From NCBI RefSeq assembly GCF_051488685.1, contig NZ_JBPSEH010000006.1:62001-126000 (forward strand): DNA of 64,000 nucleotides. Reading direction: 5' to 3'. Positions 9,701 through 18,575 of the stretch are shown one piece after another. A program made the position numbers and the translations under genes. Origin of the DNA: Melioribacter sp051488685. GTDB taxonomy: Bacteria; Bacteroidota; Ignavibacteria; Ignavibacteriales; Melioribacteraceae. The notes beneath the pieces are model-generated. The model was not told where the DNA came from, searched no databases, and saw only the letters and a program-made list of their open reading frames with translations. Positions within the stretch are counted from its first letter, which is position 1; each line of letters begins with the position of its first letter.

Positions 9701-9831
9701 CTGAGTTATTCCTCGATTTCAGCAACCTCAATAATGCGAATACACAATCATTGCATAAATCAACCGGCGGTTTCAGAAATATTCAGAATTATGGTCTTAC
9801 GGCTAATGTCGGTATAAGGCTGAGATATTAG
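6748..9831 (+). CDS. TonB-dependent receptor with CarboxypepD_reg-like N-terminal domain
   Basis: I place the start at the ATG at 6748, directly behind the ribosome site GGAGG; a TTG twelve bases earlier overlaps that site. The 1027-residue protein has a signal peptide ending near LNAQG, then a carboxypeptidase-regulatory-like beta-sandwich (about residues 30-115, GSLRGTVYDKETNETLPGAN), a plug domain (LPDFNAAAALSRLPGIST ... VIRGLSPKYNSIEVEGVKL) and a large outer-membrane barrel ending in the aromatic terminus GIRLRY. The plug blocks resemble the Xanthomonas/Caulobacter-type carbohydrate receptors rather than classical SusC, and no SusD gene follows. It would take up oligosaccharides across the outer membrane using TonB energy. 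It sits between the symporter and two T9SS-exported proteins, giving a complete outer-to-inner membrane route for xylan fragments. Confidence 0.93.
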   Translation: MTLDIPIKKIFITLVLLIFTISIPLNAQGKGSLRGTVYDKETNETLPGANVLVKGTTLGAACNLDGEYLIRNIPAGRHTIIVSYIGYEPDSVVVDIPVGKTLAQNFYLEITAIEGQDIIITAQAQGQLEAINQQLTSDKIANIVSEARIQELPDFNAAAALSRLPGISTQKSSGEDSKIVIRGLSPKYNSIEVEGVKLSATGSSSIGITSDPYVATGGLNNDRSVDLTMISPYMIRMIAVYKSLTPDMNANSIGGTVNMELREAPAGLHWNLLYQQGYTAKSNTYGNFRAVASASNRFFNDKLGVYALVNAESYDRDADNMDAGYALAAEEVQIDPTTGYRPVKVTSVTFNRHIETRKRFGANLIMDYTLPGGSIKFVNMFARLNSDYTDNRQTINYDNGRMEWQLRLGDNTVDQRMHSIKLDYDFGFMTADLSANYTSANNVLDKSPVINFNQTDALQGGIKRDNVKPEDLTYLLTAYKGSDEVVLRSANLFSNNYLEEKFSYKADFEIPFSFGKSLSGFFKFGGQINNQYNRTDQEAPYLGFNGSANSTDNDIQSKLMRTIKDQFGISTNDRGELVGTSFINNDSKLYDPFLDNKYGSIYYVANPGILIDILNYIIGNPQFDASNKEYSTGAQGGWYDGPFQQLTNDYRYNEDYYATYGMFKVNFWKFMVIAGARYEKVNTKYFAYNARDVRNAQAQIMYDTTDHKSNEFLLPMGQIKFSPTKWLDIRYAYTQTLSRPDYHLISPKFTITQNNTIYTGNPELKPAQAYNHDLSFTFHANEIGLLSIGAFYKTIENFVYNASYQLDAAEGAGIDSLPRYQIVRDGAYVVTPVVNPTTGKSNATVFRPLNNPFDATVKGLEFDLQHNFWYLPSPFNNIVFGINYARISSETRYPFFDVKVKVVGRERIPVLVDSSSTGRLLDQPNHVLNAYIGYDYKDFSIRLSFVYQDQIATGNGGRYPENDSYSDDYFRVDLSARQKLPFFNSELFLDFSNLNNANTQSLHKSTGGFRNIQNYGLTANVGIRLRY

Positions 9832-9862
9832 TAAATAACTTTATCATAAAAAAGGAGAAGCT

Positions 9863-11668
9863 ATGAAGAAAATAATTATACTTTCATTGTTGGTGTTTTT
9901 TAGTGCTGCACTCTTTGCTCAAAAAGATACCGTTGTTGTCCCAGGATATTACGAAGCGCAGCAATACGGTACTTTAAATGATGCAATTGAGAAGGCAATT
10001 AACGAAGGAACCATCAACAATACGGTCTTCAAATTGAATCCATACGAGGTATATGTTCTAAGCCGTAGTATTTTTTTGGATAAGGGACAAAACCTCGAGA
10101 TAGTTGCTCCCAAACCGGGGAATACTCAGGAATCTGCTCCTCCCCAGATTGTATGGACAGAGGAGGGAATCGACAGAGCTTACCTTATTCAGAGTTATGG
10201 GGATATAGTAATGAAAAATGTCTGGGTAAGGTATGCAGACTTTCTTGGTAATAAAGTAAGCAGTTCGATTGTATTTGAAAACCAGGAAGATGCGAACGAC
10301 CCAGAAGTTGGAATATTCGATGGTTGTATCTTTGACTATGCCGGTATTGGCGCAGAAGCTGGAGGTGCTATAACTGTTAAGGCTAACCATTTCGTGGGGA
10401 AATTTTACAACTCATACTGGAGAAATAATTCAGATAACCACTTCAGATATTATGGCCGTGCAATTTCATTCCCATATCAGAGCTCGGGCTGGCATTATGA
10501 TACGTTGTTGTTTGAAAACTGTTCGTTTACAAACCTGAGCCGAATTATTATGCAGGAAGGGAATGAATACAGTGACAATGTTTACATTAACCACTGTACA
10601 CTTCTAAATTCAGTTGAATGGGTTTTCCAATCTGCTGGCTGGTTAAGAAATGCAGCTATTACAAATTCGTTGTTTGTTAATCCCATGATGATTGGATACA
10701 GAGCAGTCGACGTTTGTCCGGAAGGAATGACATATGATGACTTTAAAAACGGATTGTGTAATTCCCCGGGTGGTGGTTTAATTAACGGTCTTACTCCTGT
10801 TGATTCGTTCGGATTTGCAGTTGATTTTACCGACTTCGACAGGAAATTATTTATCGGGAACGTTGCATACTTGTATCAGGATTTTTATCTAAAATGGTTT
10901 ACAGAAGCTCCATCTGCTAAAGAAAGAATTCGAAATAGAGAGTCCGATCTGATTTATAATCCTTCACCAATGCTGGGACAGGATGAAATTGATTTTATCG
11001 ACTCTGTTGATGCCGAAGGTAATAAAGTTTTCAAAACAATGAATGTAGATTGGGAAACAATTTATTCTGAGGATCCACAGTTTATTGAACCAGCTACAAA
11101 CCAGGAAGCACTGCTTACATTCATGGATTACAAATGGAGCAATAATGCAGATATTGACTGGTCATATCGACCTGATGCAGGTTTCAATCAGACATGGCCG
11201 CTGCCAGAAAACTTAGCTTATACAAACGAAAAATATAAAACTGCTGCAATGGGTGGTTTCCCCTTAGGCGATCTGAACTGGTTCCCGGATATAAAACCTG
11301 CATGGGAAGCTCAACGCGATCAGGAATGGAAGATAATTAATAATTGGTTAAATTATGGTTCACCCAATCCAGTTAGTGTTCGTGAACTTAATGGCAAAGT
11401 TCCTACTGAATATAGACTGAAACAAAATTATCCCAATCCATTTAATCCAACTACAAATATCGAATACTCTGTTCCTAAAGAAGGATATGTATCGATCAAG
11501 ATATTTAATGTGCTTGGTCAGCAAATTGCAACTTTATTCGAAGGTAATCAGAAAGCTGGCAATTACGTAATAACATTCGATGCATCAAATTTGCCCAGCG
11601 GTGTTTATCTGTATAGCTTAGAAACTGATAATATTACATTGACTAAAAAATTAATGTTAATGAAATAA
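9863..11668 (+). CDS. Secreted right-handed beta-helix protein with T9SS sorting domain
   Basis: The 601-residue protein starts behind AAAGGAG with a clear signal peptide (MKKIIILSLLVFFSAALFAQ). Residues of about 60-300 show the periodic short strands and Asn-rich turns of a parallel beta-helix (for instance DGCIFDYAGI, FENCSFTNLSRII, INHCTLLNSVEWVF, ITNSLFVNP), as in pectate-lyase-like and polysaccharide-binding proteins. A less regular region follows. The last 90 residues (about 510-601) form a T9SS type A sorting domain with QNYPNPFNPTTN and the terminal KLMLMK. I see no recognised catalytic motif of pectate lyases, so function is open: polysaccharide lyase, esterase or surface glycan-binding protein. 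It lies 31 bases after the TonB receptor gene and probably shares its transcript, and a 14-bp hairpin follows it. Confidence 0.75.
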   Translation: MKKIIILSLLVFFSAALFAQKDTVVVPGYYEAQQYGTLNDAIEKAINEGTINNTVFKLNPYEVYVLSRSIFLDKGQNLEIVAPKPGNTQESAPPQIVWTEEGIDRAYLIQSYGDIVMKNVWVRYADFLGNKVSSSIVFENQEDANDPEVGIFDGCIFDYAGIGAEAGGAITVKANHFVGKFYNSYWRNNSDNHFRYYGRAISFPYQSSGWHYDTLLFENCSFTNLSRIIMQEGNEYSDNVYINHCTLLNSVEWVFQSAGWLRNAAITNSLFVNPMMIGYRAVDVCPEGMTYDDFKNGLCNSPGGGLINGLTPVDSFGFAVDFTDFDRKLFIGNVAYLYQDFYLKWFTEAPSAKERIRNRESDLIYNPSPMLGQDEIDFIDSVDAEGNKVFKTMNVDWETIYSEDPQFIEPATNQEALLTFMDYKWSNNADIDWSYRPDAGFNQTWPLPENLAYTNEKYKTAAMGGFPLGDLNWFPDIKPAWEAQRDQEWKIINNWLNYGSPNPVSVRELNGKVPTEYRLKQNYPNPFNPTTNIEYSVPKEGYVSIKIFNVLGQQIATLFEGNQKAGNYVITFDASNLPSGVYLYSLETDNITLTKKLMLMK

Positions 11669-11674
11669 TTAATT

Positions 11675-11713
11675 ACCGTATTCGTCAGGTAAATTTCTGA
11701 CGAATACGGTTTT
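11675..11713 (+). terminator. 14-bp perfect hairpin, terminator-like
   Basis: ACCGTATTCGTCAG (11675-11688) pairs without mismatch with CTGACGAATACGGT (11697-11710) across an 8-base loop, just after the stop of the beta-helix gene. Only four T follow, so termination may be partial. It could instead protect the 3' end of the upstream message and set different levels for the receptor and the repeat protein. Confidence 0.7.
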
Positions 11714-11776
11714 AATGAATGGGGTGATTGTTAATTGGTTACAAATAAATTCAACACAAAATAGGGAGGTGGAGTC

Positions 11777-14700
11777 GTGTTAAAAAATCTAAAACTTGTT
11801 TTATTATTGGTTGTATGGATAACGTCCGGGCTGATGGCTCAGGAAGTTGTCCTCTCAGACGAATTTGATAATGGCGACGGTATGTGGAACAGTGGCTGGA
11901 TCGATCAGGCTTCTGCTACCGTAACGTTTTCAATCGACAATACCGGAAAACTTTCCGGTGCAAATTCCTACAAAGCTGAAATTGTTAAAGGCGGTGTAGA
12001 AATGTGGCGCATTCAGCGTGTGGCTAATTTGCCATTGCTACCCGGTTATCAATATACTCTATCTTTTATGGCTGTTGCCACTAAGAATACCGCAATTAAT
12101 GCTCTCTTCGAAATTCAAGGATCTCCTTATACTAAGCGCCTTGATGATACTGCTTATGTAACTACTACTCCTCAAACTTTTACCTTTACAATGGTTTCAA
12201 ATGAAAGTGTACCCACTAATCAAGTTAAGTTTATGTTCGGAGGTGCACAAAATAACAACAGTACTATCTGGATTGACAATATAGTTGTTACCCGTACAGC
12301 CGATCCCGATTTAGTAACACTCTGGGGTTCAACTCCCAGCCGTGGAGCAGGTTGGCCAATTCTCAATAGAGAAGATACCCCTGCAGGAGAAGGTGCTATG
12401 GGAGCTGACGGCCCACCACCAACATGGGCAACAATTAGAGGCGGATTTGGAAAAGTACTCGAAGCAAGTTTAGATCAAGCTGTAGTTGTAACAGGTAAGT
12501 TTGAATATGTTGGAGATGGACCCGGTGCGAGCTACATCGGTTTGCGATATGCATTAACATATTGGGACAACGAAGGTGAATTAGCTAATCGATTTACCGA
12601 TTCAGCAAGATGGACTGGAACCGGTGTTCATTACGGATACGAATTTACTCCTCGTTCAGGAACCACCGATATGGCTAACGGTGCAGGAGGAGCAGGAACT
12701 GTATGGACAGTTAATGGCGGCAGTGGGTGGAACAGTACCTGGAGTAACAACGGGAAACCGATTGCAGCCGTTGAACAGAAGCCTCTTCGTGCCATTATTG
12801 AAGGCGGAGTCTATGACTTTGCTATTTCTGTACGACCTTTGGCAGACGGCACAAACGAAATCCGCTGGTATATGTATCATGTCGATAAAAAATACTGGTT
12901 CGGCGGCACTGTTATCGATTCTGCTAAGGTAAGTACTAAGTTCAATGGAATTTGTTTTGGTATTGGAGATGGAATTACAACAAATATGACCGCCTTTAAA
13001 TTAACTGGCGTAAAAGCAAGATTAGGCTCACCCATAGAAGTTCCCGAAGCACCATGGCAGGCTTATTATCTTCAGGACTGGGGTACAACAGCTCAAGGAA
13101 AATATTGGAAGATTAGAAACGATGAAAATACTTTAGTAGGTGATGCATTAATTTCCGGTGATGGCTCTCCAATCAATGGAGCAGGTTGGGCAACCGTGCA
13201 GGGTGGTTTCGGGCAGGATCTCGAACTTAAAACAGACAAAGCTTTAATTGTAACCGGTGAACTGGAATTCGTAGGAACAGAGGGGGGCGGAAGCAGTTAT
13301 ACTCCAATACGTTATGCAATTACATATATGGAAAACGCTCAACTCGAAAATCCATTAACAGATTCAGCCGCTTGGGTTGGCGGTAAGTATTGGGGTTACG
13401 GTTTCCATCCACGTACCGGTGTAGGAACTATGTCAAATGGAGCCGGTGGTAGTGGAACTGTATGGACAATAAATAATGGTAACTGGAATAGTACGTGGAG
13501 CAATAATGGTAAAACAATTGCAGCTATTGAACAGGCTCCTCGAAATGCAGAAATTATCCCGGGTATTTATAAATTTGCTTTCTCATTAAGAAAAGTTGAT
13601 GCCACCCATAATGAAATTAGATGGTATCTTATAGAAAAGAACAATAAATATTGGTTCGGTGGTAATATTATAGACACAGCCACAACAGATAAATTTAATA
13701 GTATCTGTTTCGGTGTCAATACTGGTGATTGGACTGAATTTAAAGTCCTTGCAGCAAAAGTAGATTATGGTGAACCGATAGTTGTTCCAGAAGCTCCGTG
13801 GCAACCGTTCTACGTTGAGTACTGGGGAACTACAAATCGTGGTAAAGGTTGGCCAATCCTCGTTGACTCAAATACTATCGTTGGCGATGCAGCTATGGGT
13901 GCAGATGGGCCACCTGCAACCTGGGCAACGATTAGAGGTGGATTCGGGACAACAATTGAAGCCACGACAAGCAAAGCAATTATCGTATCAGGACAATTTG
14001 AATATGTAGGCGATGGACCGGGTGAAAGTTACGTAGGATTACGTTATGCATTGACATATTGGGATAATGAAGGCCAATTAATAAATCGTTTTACACCTCA
14101 AGCTGAATGGACAGGTACTGGCGTCCATTACGGCTATGAATTTACTCCTCGTTCTGGAACTACCGATATGGCAAATGGAGCTGGTGGTGCTGGTACTATC
14201 TGGACAATTAATGGTGGTACAGGATGGAACAGCACCTGGAGCAATAATGGGGGTCCAATCGCTGCCATTGAACAGGCTCCGGCACGAGCTGTTATTGTAG
14301 GTGGTGTTTATGACTTTGCTATTTCTGTGCAACCATTACCAGACGGTACAAATGAAATTCGCTGGTACATGTACCATAAAGATAAAAAATATTGGTTCGG
14401 TGGTACTGTAATTGACACTGCTCAGGTTACTACTAAATTCAATGGTATCTGCTTTGGCATTGGTGATGGAATACAAACTGCAATGAAAGAGTTCAGATTA
14501 ATTGCAGTAAAAGTTGATAAAGGAAATCCAATTACTGTTCCGGAAGCACCATGGCAGAAATTCTATGTAGGCGATTGGGGATTCATCGGCAAGAGAACCG
14601 GCGGCTGGACATTAGAACCGGTAGAATTAATTGGTAATGCAACTATGTCTGGAGCAAGAAAGCCATTTGGATGGGCTGCCCTAAGAGGTAAATTCCCGAT

Positions 14701-15592
14701 AGATGTACAGGCTAAAGTCGACAAAGCTTTAGTAGTTACAGGAAAGATGGAACTTGTAGGTGGCGGTTTCGAAGGTTGGTCCTCACTAAGAATGGGATTG
14801 TTCTATCAGAATGCTGGAAAACTTGTTACTACAGAAAACGGAATGGAATGGAATGGCTCTGAATCTGGTGCATCGGGCTATCTGGTTATTCCACACAGTG
14901 GTGGCAACGATTTAACAGCATGGGGTGAAGGAAACGATCAAATGGGCACAGTAGGTGCAATTATTAACGGTACATGGCTCAATACTAACGAAGCAGGAGA
15001 TTATGTTCTGGCAGATACACGTCAAAAACCTGCAGGTGCTGTCGCTACAGAAGGTATGTACAATTTTGCATTCTCAATTGCACCTAAAGAAAATGGAAAT
15101 GTTGAATTCCGTTATTATATCTACAAGGAAGATGGTTCATATAAATTCGGTGGAATTGTAGTGGACGACAAAACGCCGATTTCAAAGATCAATAGCTTTA
15201 ATATTGCACTAAATAATCTGGCAAGTGCAACAAAATTAAATCTCTATGATGTTTTGGTCGATCTGGGTGCTCCAATTGAAATTCCTGATTCCGTCGTCTC
15301 CGTAGAAACATTCTCTTCTACAATTCCGACAGATTATTCACTCGGACAAAATTACCCGAATCCTTTCAACCCAACAACCAACATCGAATTTGCATTGCCA
15401 CAAAGTAGCGATGTTAAATTGGTTGTTTATGACGCTTTGGGCAAAGAAGTAGCTCAACTTGTTAACGGACACATGAATGCTGGTTATCACAGAGTTACTT
15501 TCAATGCTTCGAATCTCGCATCAGGCGTCTACTTCTACACAATCAAAGCTGGCGATTTCTATAGCGTGAAGAAGTTGATGCTAATTAAATAA
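11777..15592 (+). CDS. Large T9SS-secreted protein with four tandem ~250-residue domains of unknown type
   Basis: Translation starts at a GTG behind GGGAGGTGGAG and opens with a signal peptide (MLKNLKLVLLLVVW). Residues of about 22-170 look like a CBM4/9-type carbohydrate-binding beta-sandwich (SDEFDNGDGMW ... IWIDNIVV). Four tandem domains follow, starting near residues 178, 429, 677 and 928, each about 250 residues and each sharing WGxxxxxGxxW, WATIRGGFG, GAGGAGTVWT, STWSNNG, FAISVxP and YWFGGTVID-type blocks. Domains 1 and 3 are nearly identical in protein, domain 2 is shorter and domain 4 most divergent. The end (about 1176-1271) is a T9SS sorting domain. I do not recognise the repeated domain; conserved Trp, Tyr and Gly suggest a glycan-binding surface, which is inference. 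It may serve as the capture protein for the receptor encoded upstream, which has no SusD. Confidence 0.8.
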   Translation: MLKNLKLVLLLVVWITSGLMAQEVVLSDEFDNGDGMWNSGWIDQASATVTFSIDNTGKLSGANSYKAEIVKGGVEMWRIQRVANLPLLPGYQYTLSFMAVATKNTAINALFEIQGSPYTKRLDDTAYVTTTPQTFTFTMVSNESVPTNQVKFMFGGAQNNNSTIWIDNIVVTRTADPDLVTLWGSTPSRGAGWPILNREDTPAGEGAMGADGPPPTWATIRGGFGKVLEASLDQAVVVTGKFEYVGDGPGASYIGLRYALTYWDNEGELANRFTDSARWTGTGVHYGYEFTPRSGTTDMANGAGGAGTVWTVNGGSGWNSTWSNNGKPIAAVEQKPLRAIIEGGVYDFAISVRPLADGTNEIRWYMYHVDKKYWFGGTVIDSAKVSTKFNGICFGIGDGITTNMTAFKLTGVKARLGSPIEVPEAPWQAYYLQDWGTTAQGKYWKIRNDENTLVGDALISGDGSPINGAGWATVQGGFGQDLELKTDKALIVTGELEFVGTEGGGSSYTPIRYAITYMENAQLENPLTDSAAWVGGKYWGYGFHPRTGVGTMSNGAGGSGTVWTINNGNWNSTWSNNGKTIAAIEQAPRNAEIIPGIYKFAFSLRKVDATHNEIRWYLIEKNNKYWFGGNIIDTATTDKFNSICFGVNTGDWTEFKVLAAKVDYGEPIVVPEAPWQPFYVEYWGTTNRGKGWPILVDSNTIVGDAAMGADGPPATWATIRGGFGTTIEATTSKAIIVSGQFEYVGDGPGESYVGLRYALTYWDNEGQLINRFTPQAEWTGTGVHYGYEFTPRSGTTDMANGAGGAGTIWTINGGTGWNSTWSNNGGPIAAIEQAPARAVIVGGVYDFAISVQPLPDGTNEIRWYMYHKDKKYWFGGTVIDTAQVTTKFNGICFGIGDGIQTAMKEFRLIAVKVDKGNPITVPEAPWQKFYVGDWGFIGKRTGGWTLEPVELIGNATMSGARKPFGWAALRGKFPIDVQAKVDKALVVTGKMELVGGGFEGWSSLRMGLFYQNAGKLVTTENGMEWNGSESGASGYLVIPHSGGNDLTAWGEGNDQMGTVGAIINGTWLNTNEAGDYVLADTRQKPAGAVATEGMYNFAFSIAPKENGNVEFRYYIYKEDGSYKFGGIVVDDKTPISKINSFNIALNNLASATKLNLYDVLVDLGAPIEIPDSVVSVETFSSTIPTDYSLGQNYPNPFNPTTNIEFALPQSSDVKLVVYDALGKEVAQLVNGHMNAGYHRVTFNASNLASGVYFYTIKAGDFYSVKKLMLIK

Positions 15593-15611
15593 TTGCTCCA
15601 TTTGGGGTCCT

Positions 15612-15645
15612 AAACAGCCCGCCATGAGCGGGCTGTTTATTATTA
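15612..15645 (+). terminator. Rho-independent terminator
   Basis: AAACAGCCCGC (15612-15622) pairs perfectly with GCGGGCTGTTT (15628-15638) across a 5-base loop, followed by a T-rich stretch. It closes the transcript containing the receptor, beta-helix and tandem-domain genes. Confidence 0.88.
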
Positions 15646-15745
15646 TTTTCTGCTGAATTTATTAGTCGATAAGCAATTGATCATACTAGTAAACTACACA
15701 TTACTTATAGGCTTCTACTTAAAGACGAGCGGGCTCTAATTTATT

Positions 15746-18481
15746 ATGAAATCAAGTGTATACAAGATAGCATTATTGGCATTGCTGTTGGTAAGTAATT
15801 TTATTTTTTCTGAAAGCGAGACAGAAAATTTAAAATATGTAAGAGAAAAAATATTGCTCAATAACGATTGGAGATTTTATAAGTATGAAGCGATTGAAAA
15901 TGCAGATAGTTTGATATATGATATACGACCTGCTATTAAAGAATACAAAGATGATAATCCTGCAGATGCGATTCCAACCGAAGCAGCTAAGATTGAATCG
16001 CCTAAGTCAGTCTTGAAGTTCTGGATATTACCTACGGGAAATGAATTCCTTTATGACAATTCGAAACATTATAAAAGACCAGACGGTAATCCAGGTAAAG
16101 ATTTCCCCTTTGTACAGTTAAATTATGACGATAGTAATTGGGAAAAAATAAATTTACCCCACGATTGGGCAATTAAAGGGCCATTTCTGGAAGGGGAGGA
16201 CGCCGAAGTTGGAGGCGGCATGGGGCGTTTGCCAATTCATGGTGTGGCATGGTACAGAAAAAAAATTTTCATTCCCCATTCCGATTCGGCCAAGCAAATT
16301 TATCTCGATATCGACGGTGCGATGTCGTATGCAATGGTCTGGATTAATGGTTATCTTGCTGGAGGCTGGCCTTACGGTTACAATTCATTCAGAATCAACG
16401 TGACCCCATACATCGATTTTGGCAAAGATAATATTATAGCAATTCGACTGGATAACCCACCAAAATCGTCTCGTTGGTATCCAGGCGCTGGTATCTATCG
16501 TAATGTCTGGCTGGTTAAAACTAATCGCATCCATATTGCACACTGGGGCACATTTATTACAACCAACTATATCAATAAAAACAGAGCTGAAGTAGATATC
16601 AGAACGAAAATCGACAATAACTCGAATGAAAAAGTTTATATCGATATTATCCATGAAATTTATGCAGTAAATCGCTCGGGATATAAAATTGACAGCCTTA
16701 TTGCCAGTTCAGTAATTAGAAAGGTAGAAATCGAACCGAATACCAGTCATATAGATAAAAGTAGCATTAAAATTAATAATCCCAAATTGTGGGGTGTACC
16801 GCCGACACAAACGCCCAATCTCTATCTGTCGGAAATTAAATTACTAAAGGATGGAAAACTGATAGATAATTACTCGACAAAATTTGGAATTCGCAAACTT
16901 GAATTTAATCCCGAAAAAGGGATACTTCTCAATGATGAATTAATTAAAATTAAAGGTGCCAATCTGCATCACGATTTAGGTCCTTTAGGAGCAGCATTTA
17001 ACATAAGAGCTGCCGAGCGTCAATTAGAATTACTGAGAGAAATGGGATGTAATGCAATTCGATTTGCTCATAATCCTCCTGCGCCAGAATTTCTCGATTT
17101 AACGGATAGAATGGGATTCTTAGTTGTAGATGAAATATTTGATGTGTGGGAACGCAAGAAAACACCTCTCGATTTCCACTTGATTTTTCCAGAATGGCAT
17201 GAACAGGATTTGCGAGCTTTTGTTCGCAGGGATAGAAATCATCCCTCAATTATTATGTGGAGTTTCGGTAATGAAGTAGGTGAACAATATACCGACAAAG
17301 AAGGTGCCGCCCTTGCAAAACATTTGTATGATATTATTAAACAGGAAGACTCCACAAGACCGGCAACTGCTTCGATGAATTATGCCAAACCGTACATGCC
17401 ATTTCCGGAAGTGATGGATGTAATTAGTCTAAATTATCAAGGAGAAGGAATCCGTAATGCACCGGCTTATGCACATTTGCAGGGGATTAAGACTGAACCT
17501 TTGTATGAAGAATTTCATAAAAAATTTCCAGACAAAGTAATTCTTAGCAGCGAGAATGCAGCAGCTTTAAGCAGTCGGGGCACATATTTATTTCCTGTAT
17601 ACGATGGTATTAGTTCGCCTGTAAGCGACTCGCAGGGAGGCGATCCAGACAAAAAATATGTCAGCGCTTATGAACTTTATACGGCTGATTTCGGATCGTC
17701 GGCAGATAAAGTATTTGCTACACTCGACAGGCATCCATTTGTTGCAGGTGGCTTCGTATGGAGCGGATGGGACTATCTCGGTGAACCCACTCCTTATTAC
17801 AAGGCTCGTAGCTCATACTTTGGCGTGATCGACCTTGCCGGTTTCAAAAAAGATCGCTTCTATTTATATCAATCTTACTGGCGCCCTGATTATCCGATGG
17901 CTCACATTCTACCTCACTGGAACTGGCACGATAGAGTTGGTAAAGTAACACCTGTCCACATTTTTACATCGGGTGACGAAGCAGAACTATTCTTAAATGG
18001 AAAATCCTTAGGAAAAAAGAAAAAAGGAAAATTTGAATATCGATTACGATGGGACGAAGTTATTTATGAACCGGGTGAATTAAAAGTTTTGACTTATAAA
18101 AACGGCAAACCGTGGGCAACCGATAGCGTAAAAACTACACTTCAACCTGCGAAAGTGGAATTGATCCCGGATCGACGAATAATCAAAGCCGACGGTAAAG
18201 ACCTTTCGTTTGTAACAGTTAAAATTACAGACGAAAACGGACTGCTTGTACCTGACGCTGCTAATACAATTAACTTAGAGATCGAAGGACCTGCTGAAAT
18301 TATTGCTACCGATAATGGCGACCCGACCTGTATGATTCCATTTCCATCAAAAAGCAGGAACGCTTTTAATGGACTTCTGCTGGTTATAGTCAGATCGATT
18401 GAAGGAACCAAAGGCAATGCAATTTTGAAAGCTTATTCCGAAGGGTTGCAAGCAGGAAGTACTGTTATAAGTATCGAATAA
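15746..18481 (+). CDS. Glycoside hydrolase family 2, secreted
   Basis: This 911-residue enzyme has an N-terminal signal peptide (MKSSVYKIALLALLLVSNF) and the classic GH2 order: sugar-binding jelly roll (about 130-265, GVAWYRKKIFIP), immunoglobulin-like domain (about 270-390), TIM barrel (about 390-720) and C-terminal beta domains. The acid/base is Glu510 in SFGNEVGE; the probable nucleophile is Glu603 in ILSSENAA. Other marks are KGANLHHDLGPLG, GCNAIRFAHNPP and GGFVWSGWDYLGEPTPYY. The sub-type with a DUF4982-like domain behind the barrel is usually annotated as beta-galactosidase, but GH2 also covers beta-glucuronidases, mannosidases and arabinosidases. In this locus it probably removes a side-chain sugar from xylan. 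It has no T9SS domain and would remain periplasmic. It follows a terminator, so it probably begins a new transcript. Confidence 0.9.
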   Translation: MKSSVYKIALLALLLVSNFIFSESETENLKYVREKILLNNDWRFYKYEAIENADSLIYDIRPAIKEYKDDNPADAIPTEAAKIESPKSVLKFWILPTGNEFLYDNSKHYKRPDGNPGKDFPFVQLNYDDSNWEKINLPHDWAIKGPFLEGEDAEVGGGMGRLPIHGVAWYRKKIFIPHSDSAKQIYLDIDGAMSYAMVWINGYLAGGWPYGYNSFRINVTPYIDFGKDNIIAIRLDNPPKSSRWYPGAGIYRNVWLVKTNRIHIAHWGTFITTNYINKNRAEVDIRTKIDNNSNEKVYIDIIHEIYAVNRSGYKIDSLIASSVIRKVEIEPNTSHIDKSSIKINNPKLWGVPPTQTPNLYLSEIKLLKDGKLIDNYSTKFGIRKLEFNPEKGILLNDELIKIKGANLHHDLGPLGAAFNIRAAERQLELLREMGCNAIRFAHNPPAPEFLDLTDRMGFLVVDEIFDVWERKKTPLDFHLIFPEWHEQDLRAFVRRDRNHPSIIMWSFGNEVGEQYTDKEGAALAKHLYDIIKQEDSTRPATASMNYAKPYMPFPEVMDVISLNYQGEGIRNAPAYAHLQGIKTEPLYEEFHKKFPDKVILSSENAAALSSRGTYLFPVYDGISSPVSDSQGGDPDKKYVSAYELYTADFGSSADKVFATLDRHPFVAGGFVWSGWDYLGEPTPYYKARSSYFGVIDLAGFKKDRFYLYQSYWRPDYPMAHILPHWNWHDRVGKVTPVHIFTSGDEAELFLNGKSLGKKKKGKFEYRLRWDEVIYEPGELKVLTYKNGKPWATDSVKTTLQPAKVELIPDRRIIKADGKDLSFVTVKITDENGLLVPDAANTINLEIEGPAEIIATDNGDPTCMIPFPSKSRNAFNGLLLVIVRSIEGTKGNAILKAYSEGLQAGSTVISIE

Positions 18482-18575
18482 AATTTTATGCTAAATAATA
18501 ATGATAATTTGAAAGCTTACATTCTTGTAACAATTCAGTAAGCAAACATTTATATGAATAATTAAAGGAGGGGTA

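Noticed and set aside
9832..11776. SusD-like lipoprotein after the TonB receptor
   Set aside because: The following protein has a beta-helix pattern, a signal peptide without lipobox Cys and a T9SS domain; no SusD helices are seen.
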